DNA from: Vreelandella alkaliphila
GTDB lineage: Bacteria > Pseudomonadota > Gammaproteobacteria > Pseudomonadales > Halomonadaceae
Assembly: GCF_016107625.1 (NCBI RefSeq)
Contig: NZ_JABASV010000002.1
Coordinates: 310,001-374,000, forward strand
Direction: 5' to 3'
DNA: 64,000 bases
Position numbers and translations under genes: made by a program. A model generated the notes under the pieces. It was not told the origin of the DNA. It saw nothing but the letters and a program-made list of their open reading frames with translations, and did not search any database. Shown here one piece after another: positions 1 to 7,524 of the stretch (within the stretch, counting starts at the first letter, position 1; each line of letters opens with the position of its first letter).

Positions 1-600
1 GTGATCAAACTGGTTCATCAGTTCGCCCGCTTTTTCCACCGTTGCATCGTTCAGAATGTAGCGCTCAGCAGGCCCGGGGGACTCAGGCTCCTTGATACTC
101 CCCAAGGTCTCTTTGGCTGCATCCATTTCGCCTTTGGCGGCCAGATCCTTAGCCTTTTTCTTAACCGCTGCTTTAGCGATCTCGAACAGCTCAATCTCTT
201 CCTTGTAAGCCTTAACGCCCTTTTCGTGCTCTCTCCTTGCTTCCGCTTCAATGGCGTCAATAGCAAAGCGCATTGCCTTGATTGCCGGGGTTTTCATTGC
301 TGAAGGGTCGCCCACCAGCACCGCCCACAGCACAATGACAATTTCCCAGTCATCATGCTGCTTCGGGCGCATACGCACTTTATGGCCTACCAAGCCAGCT
401 AACAGGGCTAGCGCCGATACTGCACAGTATTCCGGCGGGCACTGGATACGTTGGGCAACGTCGAGCACATAGTCGCGCAGCTCTTCCGGCAACATTTCCG
501 GTTGAAAGCTCGGCACTTCGGGGAGGCTTTGCGGTAACGCCCTCGGGGGCGTCACCTTATCGACTTGCTGGTCTAGCCAGTTTTCAGCCGCGTTAAACAT
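1..600 (-). CDS. DUF3987 (YfjI-like) replication protein, N-terminal part
   Basis: Reading the minus strand from an ATG at 600 gives 200 codons without a stop, running off the left edge, so only the N-terminus is present. Residues about 30-85 carry the pattern I associate with DUF3987 proteins of plasmids, prophages and satellites: LPEELRDYVLDVAQRIQC followed by PPEYCAVSALALLAGLVGHK and an RPKQHDDWEIVIVLWAVLVG stretch leading to a Walker-A-like GDPSAMKTPA. A charged helical region (about 95-150) follows. The family is thought to act as primase/helicase-type replication protein. The start is fixed by a strong Shine-Dalgarno (AAGGAGG) 9 nt upstream, and it overlaps the end of the CHC2 gene by 8 nt, implying translational coupling. 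Family assignment is from recall of sequence style; the C-terminal part is unseen. Confidence 0.8.
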   Translation of the reverse strand, partial: MFNAAENWLDQQVDKVTPPRALPQSLPEVPSFQPEMLPEELRDYVLDVAQRIQCPPEYCAVSALALLAGLVGHKVRMRPKQHDDWEIVIVLWAVLVGDPSAMKTPAIKAMRFAIDAIEAEARREHEKGVKAYKEEIELFEIAKAAVKKKAKDLAAKGEMDAAKETLGSIKEPESPGPAERYILNDATVEKAGELMNQFDH

Positions 601-1099
601 GAGCGCCCACCTCCTTTGCGGCAGCCCTCAGACGGCCAGCAGCCACCGCCAAGCGGTTGCGGTCGTCATCAGATAACAGCGTCCCGCTATGCACAGCCTC
701 AGCCGCTAACAGCGCAATCAGGGCTTCACGCGCTACCGCTGCCAATACGTCACGGGGAACCCAACGCTCCCCAGGGCGCTTGCTAGCGGTGTATGCGTCG
801 TTATCACGTTGAGGAAATAGGTCTTTAAGCTCTAAGCCGATAGCGGCTAGCACGTCCCCCGTTGGGCATCCTGCGAAGCACTTCATCAGGATGGTGCCGT
901 CTGAGGTTTCACGCACCGCCAGACTAGGCGAGCGGTCTTGGTGTGCCGGGCAGCACGCCAGCCAACGCCCCGGCCCGTTTTCTTTCACCTTGTCGAGTCG
1001 ATCCAAGATGGCGTAAACGTCCGGGCGGGTGCTATTATTGGCTTGAACAGTACTTTTATGCGCTCGGCTTCGGTCGGGCGTTTTTATTGCTCGCTGCAT
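593..1099 (-). CDS. CHC2 zinc-finger (primase-like) protein
   Basis: 168 residues. Residues about 40-75 contain the DnaG-type CHC2 zinc finger: WLACCPAHQDRSPSLAV, then two cysteines in LMKCFAGCPTGDVL, giving C-x2-H...C-x4-C ligands. The central catalytic TOPRIM domain of a full primase is absent; after the finger come only about 90 Ala/Leu-rich helical residues. Such short CHC2 proteins precede DUF3987 or primase-helicase genes in phage satellites and plasmids, and that is the arrangement here. ATG 1099 has AGGAGG seven nucleotides upstream. It overlaps the preceding 76-residue gene by 16 nt and the following DUF3987 gene by 8 nt. Likely role (inference): DNA-binding part of a two-gene primase used for element replication. 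Confidence 0.8.
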   Translation of the reverse strand: MQRAIKTPDRSRAHKSTVQANNSTRPDVYAILDRLDKVKENGPGRWLACCPAHQDRSPSLAVRETSDGTILMKCFAGCPTGDVLAAIGLELKDLFPQRDNDAYTASKRPGERWVPRDVLAAVAREALIALLAAEAVHSGTLLSDDDRNRLAVAAGRLRAAAKEVGAHV

Positions 1100-1314
1100 A
1101 CATAGCCCTCCTCTTGCAGCCAGTCGCGGCGCTCCTCGAAGGTGCTAGACAGCAGCCACAGCGTCTCTATAAGCGCCTCACGTTTCAGCCCATCAATGTC
1201 ATGGTCGTTAAGCAGCATCGCCACGCCAGCGAGGATTTTTGACGCCTGTTCCATTTGGCGCACGTCCCCAGTAAGGGCAGCTTTCAGAAGGTAGGTTTGA
1301 TCTTGAGGAGTCAT
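1084..1314 (-). CDS. hypothetical protein in replication operon (76 aa)
   Basis: Unrecognised 76-residue protein, predicted mostly helical and acidic, with a tryptophan/glutamate-rich tail (WLLSSTFEERRDWLQEEG). No signal peptide or membrane segment is evident. ATG 1314 has AAGGAGA seven nucleotides upstream and shares an ATGA with the stop of the 58-residue gene before it; its own end overlaps the CHC2 gene start by 16 nt. The perfect packing in the operon and the good ribosome binding site argue that it is translated. It may be an accessory replication or regulatory protein of the element, but nothing in the sequence shows its function. Confidence 0.65.
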   Translation of the reverse strand: MTPQDQTYLLKAALTGDVRQMEQASKILAGVAMLLNDHDIDGLKREALIETLWLLSSTFEERRDWLQEEGYVCSEQ

Positions 1315-1487
1315 AGGCCAGTCTCCTTGCTAAACGCCTGGGCTTCGCGCTGCATCTCCTTGAACTCAAGGTGATTGACTAAACCGCTAGCAAGCGCCTG
1401 CTCGGCTGTTAAGAAGCGATCCGGGTTAGTGAACTGGAAGCGAATAGTTCGGGTGCGTAGGTCGCAGTTAATGGCTATGGGCATCAT
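1311..1487 (-). CDS. hypothetical small protein (58 aa)
   Basis: A 58-codon frame that is easy to miss because of its size. It starts at ATG 1487 (or the adjacent ATG 1484) behind a consensus AGGAGGT and ends in TGA at 1311, which overlaps the ATG of the next gene in an ATGA. The N-terminus reads MMPIAINCDLRTRTIRFQF, the rest is polar and helical with QREAQAF near the end. I do not recognise a family. Evidence for its being real is the strong Shine-Dalgarno and the ATGA overlaps at both ends, matching every other gene of this chain. Confidence 0.6.
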   Translation of the reverse strand: MMPIAINCDLRTRTIRFQFTNPDRFLTAEQALASGLVNHLEFKEMQREAQAFSKETGL

Positions 1488-1732
1488 TGGACCACCTCCT
1501 GAGAATCCAGGTAGGCAACAGCGCCAGCCAACGCGCCCTTTACGGTCTGGGCACCGATACCGTGCGGCATATCGGCATCAAGCCAAGCGGCTACTGGAAC
1601 GGCGGCTTTTTCGTGGTGAGTTATGTGGCAAGCGTCACTGCGTCCAGTTTGGCGCACAGCATCACGCCAATCGGTGGCTTCAATGACGGTTTCTTGACCA
1701 GTACGGGCGAAGGTGATTTTGAACAGGCTCAT
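1484..1732 (-). CDS. hypothetical protein in replication operon (82 aa)
   Basis: Unrecognised 82-residue protein starting MSLFKITFARTGQETVIEA, a beta-strand-like opening followed by DWRDAVRQTGRSDACHI and a helical Ala-rich C-terminus. It resembles small host-takeover or regulatory proteins of phage-like elements only in size and placement. ATG 1732 is preceded by GGAGGT at optimal distance and overlaps the stop of the 47-residue gene by four nucleotides (ATGA); its own TGA overlaps the start of the 58-residue gene in the same way. Confidence 0.6.
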   Translation of the reverse strand: MSLFKITFARTGQETVIEATDWRDAVRQTGRSDACHITHHEKAAVPVAAWLDADMPHGIGAQTVKGALAGAVAYLDSQEVVQ

Positions 1733-1872
1733 TGGCTCACCTCCGCGTTGCCGTGGCTATTCCCTTTGGCTAGCGCTAGGGCAAGGTCTATAACCGGGCG
1801 CGTTAGCTTTTCCCCACGATAGGGGGCGAGGATTGCCGTCAGGCGGGCGAGTTGATCACGGGTAACTATCAT
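1729..1872 (-). CDS. hypothetical small protein (47 aa)
   Basis: A 47-codon frame filling what would otherwise be a gap between the AlpA gene and the 82-residue gene. It starts at ATG 1872, inside the ATGA formed with the AlpA stop codon, with AAGGGGG seven nucleotides upstream, and stops at 1729 in a second ATGA. The product begins MIVTRDQLARLTAIL and has a basic centre (YRGEKLTRP) and a helical stretch; no family recognised. Its existence is supported by frame packing and the ribosome binding site alone. Confidence 0.55.
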   Translation of the reverse strand: MIVTRDQLARLTAILAPYRGEKLTRPVIDLALALAKGNSHGNAEVSQ

Positions 1873-2081
1873 GCCGTTGCCCCCTTGGTAACTTGCTCGA
1901 TCCAGGCGTCTAGGTCGGCAATGTCGTAGCGAACGGCACGGCCTAATTTTTGGTGTTTAGGTGGTTTGGTTCCGGCGAGAATCCCCATACAGCGGGATTG
2001 ACGGAAAGTGGCAGGGCGATAGCCAAGGTACTCGGCGGCTTCGCGTTCGGTGAGTAGCTTTCTCGGAATTGCAGTAGTCAT
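1869..2081 (-). CDS. AlpA-family DNA-binding regulator/excisionase-like
   Basis: 70 residues with the MerR-like winged HTH of the AlpA/excisionase group: KLLTEREAAEYLGYRPATFR (recognition helix), then GRAVRYDIADLDAWIEQ, the typical strand and C-terminal helix. AlpA of P4-like elements activates integrase or excision genes, and related proteins act as Xis or as master activators in Gram-negative phage-inducible islands. Here it is the first gene of a leftward seven-gene chain, 534 bp downstream of the integrase and on the same strand, so it is well placed as the lysis/lysogeny-type switch of the element. ATG 2081 has AAGGT upstream; the SD overlaps a small CTTAC/GTAAG repeat (2089-2102). Confidence 0.85.
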   Translation of the reverse strand: MTTAIPRKLLTEREAAEYLGYRPATFRQSRCMGILAGTKPPKHQKLGRAVRYDIADLDAWIEQVTKGATA

Positions 2082-2615
2082 ACGGACTTACCTTTAGTAA
2101 GGCCAGTTTGACTAACAGGAATAGGCGGGGAGCGATAACCACAGATACAAGCAATACTTGCACCGTGTGGATAAGTTGTCCTAATATGAGGGCACTCATT
2201 TAGCTCCACGCTAAACGGGTTCGCTCTTTAACACGGTCACGCACCACTCCGCATGACGTTAGCGCGTCAAGCATTAAGGAGTGGTGCGTTTTCGTGTTGC
2301 TGAGCATCCGCTTTTCCCTTGTCAGTCTTACTGGCTTGGGGCTGTAGGCCAGGGTTCGGTTTCGGTCGCCAAACTTCTACCGGGTTCTGGCCTTCTCTTT
2401 AATCGCTGCATGTCTGTATAGACAAACAGTGATCATCTAATGCTATAACTTATCTTAAAAAAAATTCAATTCAAGCATATATGGTATTTTTTCATCCACT
2501 ATATATAGACAGCCAATACCCCTGTCTTTACCAGCATTGCGCATCCCTCGCCTACCCGGCTCGCCTTTAGGGGGTTTAGGGGGGGTGGTAGATGGGCCTT
2601 TTTTAAAATATTCCA
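2082..2615. other. non-coding region between integrase and alpA operon
   Basis: No convincing gene lies in these 534 bases. The stretch holds a long hairpin (2240-2288), a GC-poor tract at about 2440-2510 with TATA-rich sequence suitable for a promoter, a G-rich tract (2568-2592), and a TGTCT-TATAGACA palindrome-like site at 2411-2424 whose TAGACA core recurs at 2506-2511 and near the attachment site. It is the natural place for the promoter and operator of the alpA operon and possibly a replication origin for the element. The reading frame overlapping alpA up to 2199 lacks a ribosome binding site and looks like a shadow. Confidence 0.5.
2240..2288. repeat. inverted repeat / long hairpin upstream of alpA operon
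   Basis: CGCACCACTCC at 2240-2250 pairs perfectly with GGAGTGGTGCG at 2278-2288. A nested repeat, TGACG (2254-2258) with CGTCA (2265-2269), sits in the loop, giving a two-tier stem-loop. It is followed on the plus strand by TTTT but no gene reads into it from the left. It is about 160 nt upstream of the alpA start, so it may be an operator, an origin element or an integrase-transcript terminator; the sequence alone does not decide. Confidence 0.6.
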
Positions 2616-3911
2616 TTATTCAGCTTTCCTCATTGGCACCACGTTACTTTGCTCGGCTGACTCTGCATTAGTGATTAACTGCCCCCATGCCTGCCAAGCT
2701 AAGCGCTGCTCTTTGGCGTAGTCGTGTCGCTGGTATGTCTCTATTAGGCGATCCGTTGGCGCGTGGTTCAGCATTTGCTCTACAACGTGAGGTGCGGTGC
2801 CAAAGTGTTTTAGTAGGCCCGTAGCGAATGAGCGGCGCAGGTCGTGAACGCTGAAGCGTGGCATATCGGCAAGTGGCGCTTTCATGTCCTGTTTTGCCAG
2901 CTTGCGCCCCTGTAAGCGCGCAATGGCAGTGGTTAGGCTGGCGTCACCAATCGGTTGGCCGCTGGCACGCTGGCTTTCAAATACGTATTCCAGGCTACCA
3001 GTCACGGCTTGCTGCTCCCGTAGTAGGTCAACGGCAGCGCTTGAAAGGTAAACGGTATGCTCCCGGCGTGACTTAGTGGTTATGGCTGGCAGTGTCCAGG
3101 TGGCACCGTCTAGGTCGATATGATCCCACTTGGCTTGCAGTAGCTCCCCCCGGCGTTGCCCGGTCAGTATTAGCAGCTTGAGTGCAGCGGCGGCGCTAGT
3201 GTCCAGGCGAGCGCTTTCTATCGCATCCCATAAGCGCTTGATCTCTGAAAGGCTTAGCACACGGTCGCGCGGTGCTGACTTAGTAGCGCCTAGTTGGCTT
3301 GGCTGGATGCCTTGAGCGGGGTTGGTGTCGATCTGGCCATGCCCTTCCGCATAAGTCAGCATTGCCCGCAGCATGGTTAAGCACTTGCTTGCTTGGTTGC
3401 GGCTCTGGTTTTCGGCTATTTCTTTAACCGTACTTTTTACCGTGCGGGCATCAATTCGCTTGACCAGCAATGAACCTACACGTCCCTTTAGATAGTGGCC
3501 CCAACGCCAGCGCGCTTGCTCTACAACAAGTGGTGAAGGTGTGCGCCTAGTACGTACCGTGGGCGTCTTTGCGTAGCTCTGAAGCCAACGCTCGAACAGC
3601 TCGGCCATTGTCCAGGCTGACTCATTTCGTGCCTTTTCATCGCGCTGTGCGTGCTTTGGGTTAATGCCTTGGGCGTGAAGGGCTACGGCTTCACCGTGGC
3701 TTTCCCTCGCTTCCAGCAAGCCCACGCTTGGGTATCGACCAAGGCTGTAGGTGTCTTGCTTACCATTGAAGCGGTAGCGGTAATACCACGCCTTTGATCC
3801 AGTGGGCTGCACACGAATAGCCAAGCCGCCACCATGAGGTGACTTCACGCTTTCCCAATAAACGGTGCCTTTGGGCTTTAGTGCCTGAAGCTGGCGATCT
3901 GTGGTTATCAT
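2616..3911 (-). CDS. int: tyrosine-type site-specific integrase (P4 family)
   Basis: 431 residues, the usual length of P4/CP4-57-like integrases. The N-terminus (about 1-90) is the DUF4102 arm-binding domain (LALRVQ-type strand, then YRYRFNGKQDTYSLGRYP). A SAM-like core-binding domain (about 105-200) follows. The catalytic domain shows the active-site set: Arg in LTGQRRGELLQAKW, His-x2-Arg in HDLRRSFATGLL, then MLNHAP and the nucleophilic tyrosine in IETYQRHDY. It would catalyse recombination between tRNA 3' ends. ATG 3911 has TAGGAG upstream. The gene starts 155 bp from the tRNA-Arg fragment, the standard position for integrases of tRNA-borne elements. It looks intact. Confidence 0.95.
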   Translation of the reverse strand: MITTDRQLQALKPKGTVYWESVKSPHGGGLAIRVQPTGSKAWYYRYRFNGKQDTYSLGRYPSVGLLEARESHGEAVALHAQGINPKHAQRDEKARNESAWTMAELFERWLQSYAKTPTVRTRRTPSPLVVEQARWRWGHYLKGRVGSLLVKRIDARTVKSTVKEIAENQSRNQASKCLTMLRAMLTYAEGHGQIDTNPAQGIQPSQLGATKSAPRDRVLSLSEIKRLWDAIESARLDTSAAAALKLLILTGQRRGELLQAKWDHIDLDGATWTLPAITTKSRREHTVYLSSAAVDLLREQQAVTGSLEYVFESQRASGQPIGDASLTTAIARLQGRKLAKQDMKAPLADMPRFSVHDLRRSFATGLLKHFGTAPHVVEQMLNHAPTDRLIETYQRHDYAKEQRLAWQAWGQLITNAESAEQSNVVPMRKAE

Positions 3912-4066
3912 GGCTGACTCCTATTCAGTACCACTCTGGTAACTGCAATTTGAGTCTATAACCACAGACGTAAATAGACAAGCGCTAACAATAAAAAATG
4001 ATAGATGCCTTGTTTTGATAGGTTTTTATTGTCTATTGGGATATGTGAAAGTTAAAGAGTTTAGTC

Positions 4067-4111
4067 CTCCGAAGCCGAAGGTCGTAGGTTCAATTCCTAC
4101 CGGGCGCGCCA
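4067..4111 (+). other. attachment site: 3' fragment of tRNA-Arg(CCG)
   Basis: From the anticodon loop (CTCCGAA, anticodon CCG at 4069-4071) onward this is a normal tRNA 3' half: anticodon-stem strand GCCGA, T-arm GTAGG-TTCAATT-CCTAC, acceptor strand CGGGCGC, discriminator G and encoded CCA at 4109-4111. The 5' half is missing: the bases before 4067 (GAGTTTAGTC) do not pair with the anticodon stem. This is what an element inserted into a tRNA gene leaves at the junction far from the restored gene. The intact tRNA-Arg(CCG) is expected beyond the left edge of the window. The host chromosome begins here. Confidence 0.85.
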
Positions 4112-4119
4112 AACATATC

Positions 4120-4154
4120 AAGGGCTTACGTTAACGCGTAAGCCCTTTTGTTTT
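4120..4154 (+). terminator. rho-independent terminator of tRNA-Arg unit
   Basis: AGGGCTTACG (4121-4130) pairs with CGTAAGCCCT (4137-4146), six-base loop, followed by TTTTGTTTT. It lies nine bases after the CCA end of the tRNA fragment and was presumably the original terminator of the tRNA-Arg transcript before the element inserted. Confidence 0.85.
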
Positions 4155-4348
4155 GGTTGTGACAAATCTGTGGTCACAATATCTGCATTACAAGTTTTGT
4201 ATGCTTATTCAGTTATGGTTTTTGAGGTATGTTGTAGTTAGTGTCATTCATCGTGATCGTCAGGGATAAGAAGACAACGTGCAGCTCAAGTGGTCGCTAC
4301 ACTAAGTGAGTGCTAAGAACCCGTAAAAAGAGTTTGAAAGCCCTAGTT

Positions 4349-5314
4349 TCAATCTTCAATACAGATCGATCTCATGCGTACAGCTTGAAAAGTCCTGGTA
4401 ATAAGCATGCTAATCAAAAATGTTAATAACCCCAAAAGAGTGAAACTCAGCACTTTAAAGAATGGTAGTTGTAGCTGTTCAAACATCAAAAAACTGGCAA
4501 TGGTAATAGCTGCTATTGGGAATGAATAAGCCCACCAGGATAAGAAAAAATCAAGCTTTATAAATCGCGTTGTTTGAGTTAGTAGCATTAAGGTAAGAAA
4601 TAGAGCGATATAATAGAGAATACGGCCAAAAGCGTTGATTTCCCCTACCAGTTGAAACCACGAAATGGATCCCACCGCTGGTGGTGCAATTAGGATGAAT
4701 AACGTAGGCAACAGCTTAGCGGGCAAGGGCTGGTGAAAGAACATTCGATAAAAAATGATGGTCAAAAGTACACCCCAGAAAATGAGCCCGATGCTGAAGA
4801 AAAACCAGGAAATTTCAGGTGATGCATGCTCTATGCCAGCAATAGGTACAAGAATGTTTCCCACGACAGGAATAAACCAAGCTGGGTTTATATGGGTAAC
4901 TTCAAAATGTGTCTGGTGCAACCAAGCTGATAGAATATAAAGCGTGAAACCAAGATGAAGTACTACACCAACACTCCATAAAATGAAGGAAACTCGGTTG
5001 CTGTATGGCAAAAAAGCAATGCTTAATAAGATTAGCCCAATAGATATAGTTGGAAAAAAATTAAGCTTTATGGGATGAGAGAATTCAGATTTAACCTGGC
5101 TTGGATACTTTGCTATTTTAGTTATATAAAGTGTTAGTAAGACAAAAAAAGTGACTAAAGTGGTGATGAGAAGAATTGGGCTAATTTTTATTGTAATATT
5201 TAATAAAGATTCTGCTCGGTGCCAAGCAATAGTAAATCCTGTCATTCCCATAATAAGAGAAAACCATGAGATTGGAAAGTTTTGTAGTCGAGAAGTGTGA
5301 GCACTAGAAGTCAT
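4349..5314 (-). CDS. SLAC1/TehA-type anion channel or C4-dicarboxylate (TDT) transporter
   Basis: 321 residues with about ten hydrophobic segments. The opening FPISWFSLIMGMTGFTIAWH is the signature first helix of the TDT/SLAC1 family (TehA, Mae1), and NPAWFIPVVGNILVPIAG matches the conserved pore-lining helix containing a Pro-Val-Val-Gly motif. Members conduct anions or export dicarboxylates and tellurite-linked anions across the inner membrane. It stands alone, the first complete host gene beyond the element junction, with relatively AT-rich sequence compared with the sulfur genes to its right. Substrate cannot be told from sequence. No clear promoter or terminator was recognised. Confidence 0.85.
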   Translation of the reverse strand: MTSSAHTSRLQNFPISWFSLIMGMTGFTIAWHRAESLLNITIKISPILLITTLVTFFVLLTLYITKIAKYPSQVKSEFSHPIKLNFFPTISIGLILLSIAFLPYSNRVSFILWSVGVVLHLGFTLYILSAWLHQTHFEVTHINPAWFIPVVGNILVPIAGIEHASPEISWFFFSIGLIFWGVLLTIIFYRMFFHQPLPAKLLPTLFILIAPPAVGSISWFQLVGEINAFGRILYYIALFLTLMLLTQTTRFIKLDFFLSWWAYSFPIAAITIASFLMFEQLQLPFFKVLSFTLLGLLTFLISMLITRTFQAVRMRSICIED

Positions 5315-5687
5315 GTTATTTCCTGTTCGATATTGTATTCATATATCATTAGCGTGGGTGGGTTTGGTAAAACAACTGATAAAAAATATCTGCAAGACGA
5401 AAGGGTGACGTATTTTCACTAACCTAAAACAGGGGGCAGTAGGGGGCTAAATGATATCGGATGCTGATTTTTATAGGCTATTAAAAGAAGAGCGTCGTTT
5501 ATCGCCATTGAAAAATTCACTCTAGTTTTCATTAATAGGTTGACAGCTATTTTTTATAAATTAATGAAGTCTTCTATCATGAAGTAATAATTCTCATCGT
5601 TTTTTAATCTTACAGTCTTACCCTGATCTGATCACAACCACGGAAAATATTATGCTGGGTATGGTTGTGATCAATTTTTTACTTTTA
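5315..5687. other. intergenic, inverted repeat only
   Basis: AT-rich 373-base spacer between two leftward genes. I see no gene. The only notable structure is the TGATCACAACCA/TGGTTGTGATCA repeat listed separately. Confidence 0.5.
5629..5673. repeat. 12-bp inverted repeat downstream of dps
   Basis: TGATCACAACCA (5629-5640) and TGGTTGTGATCA (5662-5673) are perfect complements with a 21-base loop. It begins 15 bases past the dps stop. On the plus strand it is followed by ATTTTTT, a terminator-like tail, but on the dps (minus) strand the T-run is missing, so its use as the dps terminator is uncertain. Confidence 0.55.
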
Positions 5688-6161
5688 CTACGCGAGATGG
5701 GATGTGAGCATCCACACGATCTTTTCTTGCTCGCGAATATAGTCACCGGCTTGAGCAGCAGTCCCTTCATCCTCAGCATTTGAGGCCAATGATAGAAGCT
5801 CACGCTGTAGCTCAATTAAGATCTGATAGCCCTGGAGTACTCCACGCACGCAGGCTTCGCCGTCTTGGACATTTTTATCCTCTTGGATCTTGGCAATTTT
5901 GACGTAATCACTGTAGGCATGTACCGGTTGATGGCCAAGAGTGAGAATGCGCTCAGCGACTTCATCGACCTTGGTTAGCAGGTCTGTGTAAAGCTCCTCA
6001 AATTTCTCGTGAAGCTGAAAAAACTGAGGGCCTTTTACATTCCAGTGATATCCACGCACGTTCATATAGAAAATTTGATAGTTGGCAAGTAGCTCGTTGA
6101 GCTTCTCGGCCAGCTGACTAGCACTAGTCTTGTTCAGACCAATAGTGTTGTTGATGTTCAT
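5688..6161 (-). CDS. dps: Dps-family ferritin-like DNA-protection protein
   Basis: 157 residues, normal for Dps. The ferroxidase-site pattern is present: NVRGYHWNVKGPQFFQLHEKFEELY, with the His in YHWNVKG and the downstream His/Asp/Glu set on the second helix, then VDEVAERILTLGHQP. These proteins form dodecamers that oxidise Fe(II) with peroxide and store iron. Nearly absent lysine-rich N-terminal tail suggests weak direct DNA binding (inference). ATG 6161 has AAGGAGA upstream. It is divergent from the peroxiredoxin gene across 696 bp, consistent with a shared peroxide-stress theme; no clear OxyR site was identified. Confidence 0.95.
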   Translation of the reverse strand: MNINNTIGLNKTSASQLAEKLNELLANYQIFYMNVRGYHWNVKGPQFFQLHEKFEELYTDLLTKVDEVAERILTLGHQPVHAYSDYVKIAKIQEDKNVQDGEACVRGVLQGYQILIELQRELLSLASNAEDEGTAAQAGDYIREQEKIVWMLTSHLA

Positions 6162-6857
6162 GCGATCATCTCCTTATCATAAAATAAGTATTAATACTGA
6201 ATTACGTTCTATTGATAGGGATAGACTAAGCAGACATCTCGCTTATTCTCCTTTAAAAAAACAGCGACTCACTCCCTACCGCGTCGTACATATTATTCCT
6301 ATCGAAAGCCGTTCTGTGGGCTACTTGGTTAGTTTTTAGGCATCTACGCCTATTAGCTCATGCGACTACAAAGGGCTATCATGGCACTAAAACGAAGCTT
6401 AATGTCTCAACTATTGTGCTTCTCGTAAGTCGCTCAATACTAAGGTTAAAATAATCTAAGAAAATAAGCATTGTTTTCATTTTTTAAAGCTTAGGACATG
6501 GATAAGTTTTTTGCATGGGGCATTTGGACACACCTTAGTATCGATTAATACTCGCGCTAAAAAGCCCCGCATCAGCATGCGCCAACTTTTTGTCAGTGGT
6601 AGGTATCGTTTGAGATGCTTCTACAGCCATCTTCACAGTAGCGTTATTTCTACTAAAAAAGCTACGTTAGCTTCATTTGACTAGGCTTTCGCTAGGCTGG
6701 ACCTGTGCTGGCTGCATTTGATAGGTAAAAAGAAGTTAGCCGTAATGCATGCTGGAGATGAGTATCTCTATTGCAACTATAGCGCGTGCCTATTCGCCTT
6801 ATATAACAAAATGAGCTATCGTTATTCCTGTAATCATTCAGCCAAGAGGAAATTGCT
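6162..6857. other. long divergent intergenic region, no gene recognised
   Basis: 696 bases between the divergent dps and peroxiredoxin genes. Short frames exist on both strands but none has a Shine-Dalgarno or recognisable product. Sequence is AT-rich with TTATCATAAAATAAG close to dps. It should contain both promoters; I could not assign them with confidence. Confidence 0.4.
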
Positions 6858-7505
6858 ATGTCTAACGATACGATTCAGCCAGTCATGCCTCAGATTAACC
6901 GTCCAGCGCCCGATTTCACGGCGAAAACCACCCACGGCGAAAAGTCGCTGAGCGACTATCGTGGCAAGTGGTTGGTGCTTTTTGCTCACCCCTCCGACTT
7001 TACCCCGGTATGCACCACAGAATTTTCGGCCTTTGCGAACTACGCTGATCAGTTCAAAGCGGTGAATACCGAGCTGCTGGGCTTGTCGATAGACAGCATC
7101 CACTCACACATTGCCTGGACCCGCAGCATCAAGGAAAACTTTGGGGTTGAGATTACCTTCCCCATCATTGCGGATTTGAGCATGAAGGTGGCCAACGCCT
7201 ACGGCATGATTCAACCAGGTGCGAGTGATACGGCTGCCGTCCGCGCGACATTTGTGATTGACCCTGAAGGCGTGCTGCGGGCGATGCTGTACTACCCCAT
7301 GAGCAATGGCCGTTCCGTTGAGGAAGTCCTTCGCTTGGTTAAGTCGTTGCAAACCAGCGATGAGCATGGGGTGGCAACCCCAGAGGCCTGGCTACCGGGC
7401 CAGCCGGTAATAGTGCCGCCCCCCCATACCTCGCAAGACGCAGAAGCACGCCAATCAGAGGGGTATGAGTACACCGACTGGTACTTCTGCAAAAAGTCTA
7501 TTTAA
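6858..7505 (+). CDS. Prx6-type peroxiredoxin
   Basis: 215 residues of the AhpC/TSA Prx6 subgroup. The peroxidatic cysteine lies in PSDFTPVCTTEF (about residue 53, P-x3-T-x2-C), the conserved Arg in AVRATFVIDPEG, and the C-terminal domain contains the extra region typical of Prx6 with a cysteine in YTDWYFCKKS. It reduces H2O2, organic peroxides and, in some members, persulfides using a thiol donor. ATG 6858 follows AAGAGGAA. A hairpin terminator follows, then the persulfide dioxygenase gene 91 bp downstream, so the two are adjacent but may be separately terminated. Position suggests coupling of peroxide and sulfur stress. Confidence 0.93.
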   Translation: MSNDTIQPVMPQINRPAPDFTAKTTHGEKSLSDYRGKWLVLFAHPSDFTPVCTTEFSAFANYADQFKAVNTELLGLSIDSIHSHIAWTRSIKENFGVEITFPIIADLSMKVANAYGMIQPGASDTAAVRATFVIDPEGVLRAMLYYPMSNGRSVEEVLRLVKSLQTSDEHGVATPEAWLPGQPVIVPPPHTSQDAEARQSEGYEYTDWYFCKKSI

Positions 7506-7524
7506 CGCCTGCTAACAGCGACGT

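Noticed and set aside
1..303. Plus-strand frame at the left edge
   Set aside because: It is the complement of the DUF3987 gene, which runs leftward with a strong ribosome site and recognisable family pattern.
1957..2199. 80-residue minus-strand frame overlapping alpA
   Set aside because: No Shine-Dalgarno, and it shares DNA with the clearly recognised AlpA frame.
4030..4111. Complete tRNA-Arg gene
   Set aside because: The 5' half and anticodon-stem partner are absent; only the 3' half from the anticodon loop is there.
5629..5673. Terminator of dps
   Set aside because: Called only as an inverted repeat because the T-run is on the wrong strand for dps.
5618..5815. 65-residue frame overlapping dps end
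   Set aside because: Shadow of dps in another frame, without family similarity.
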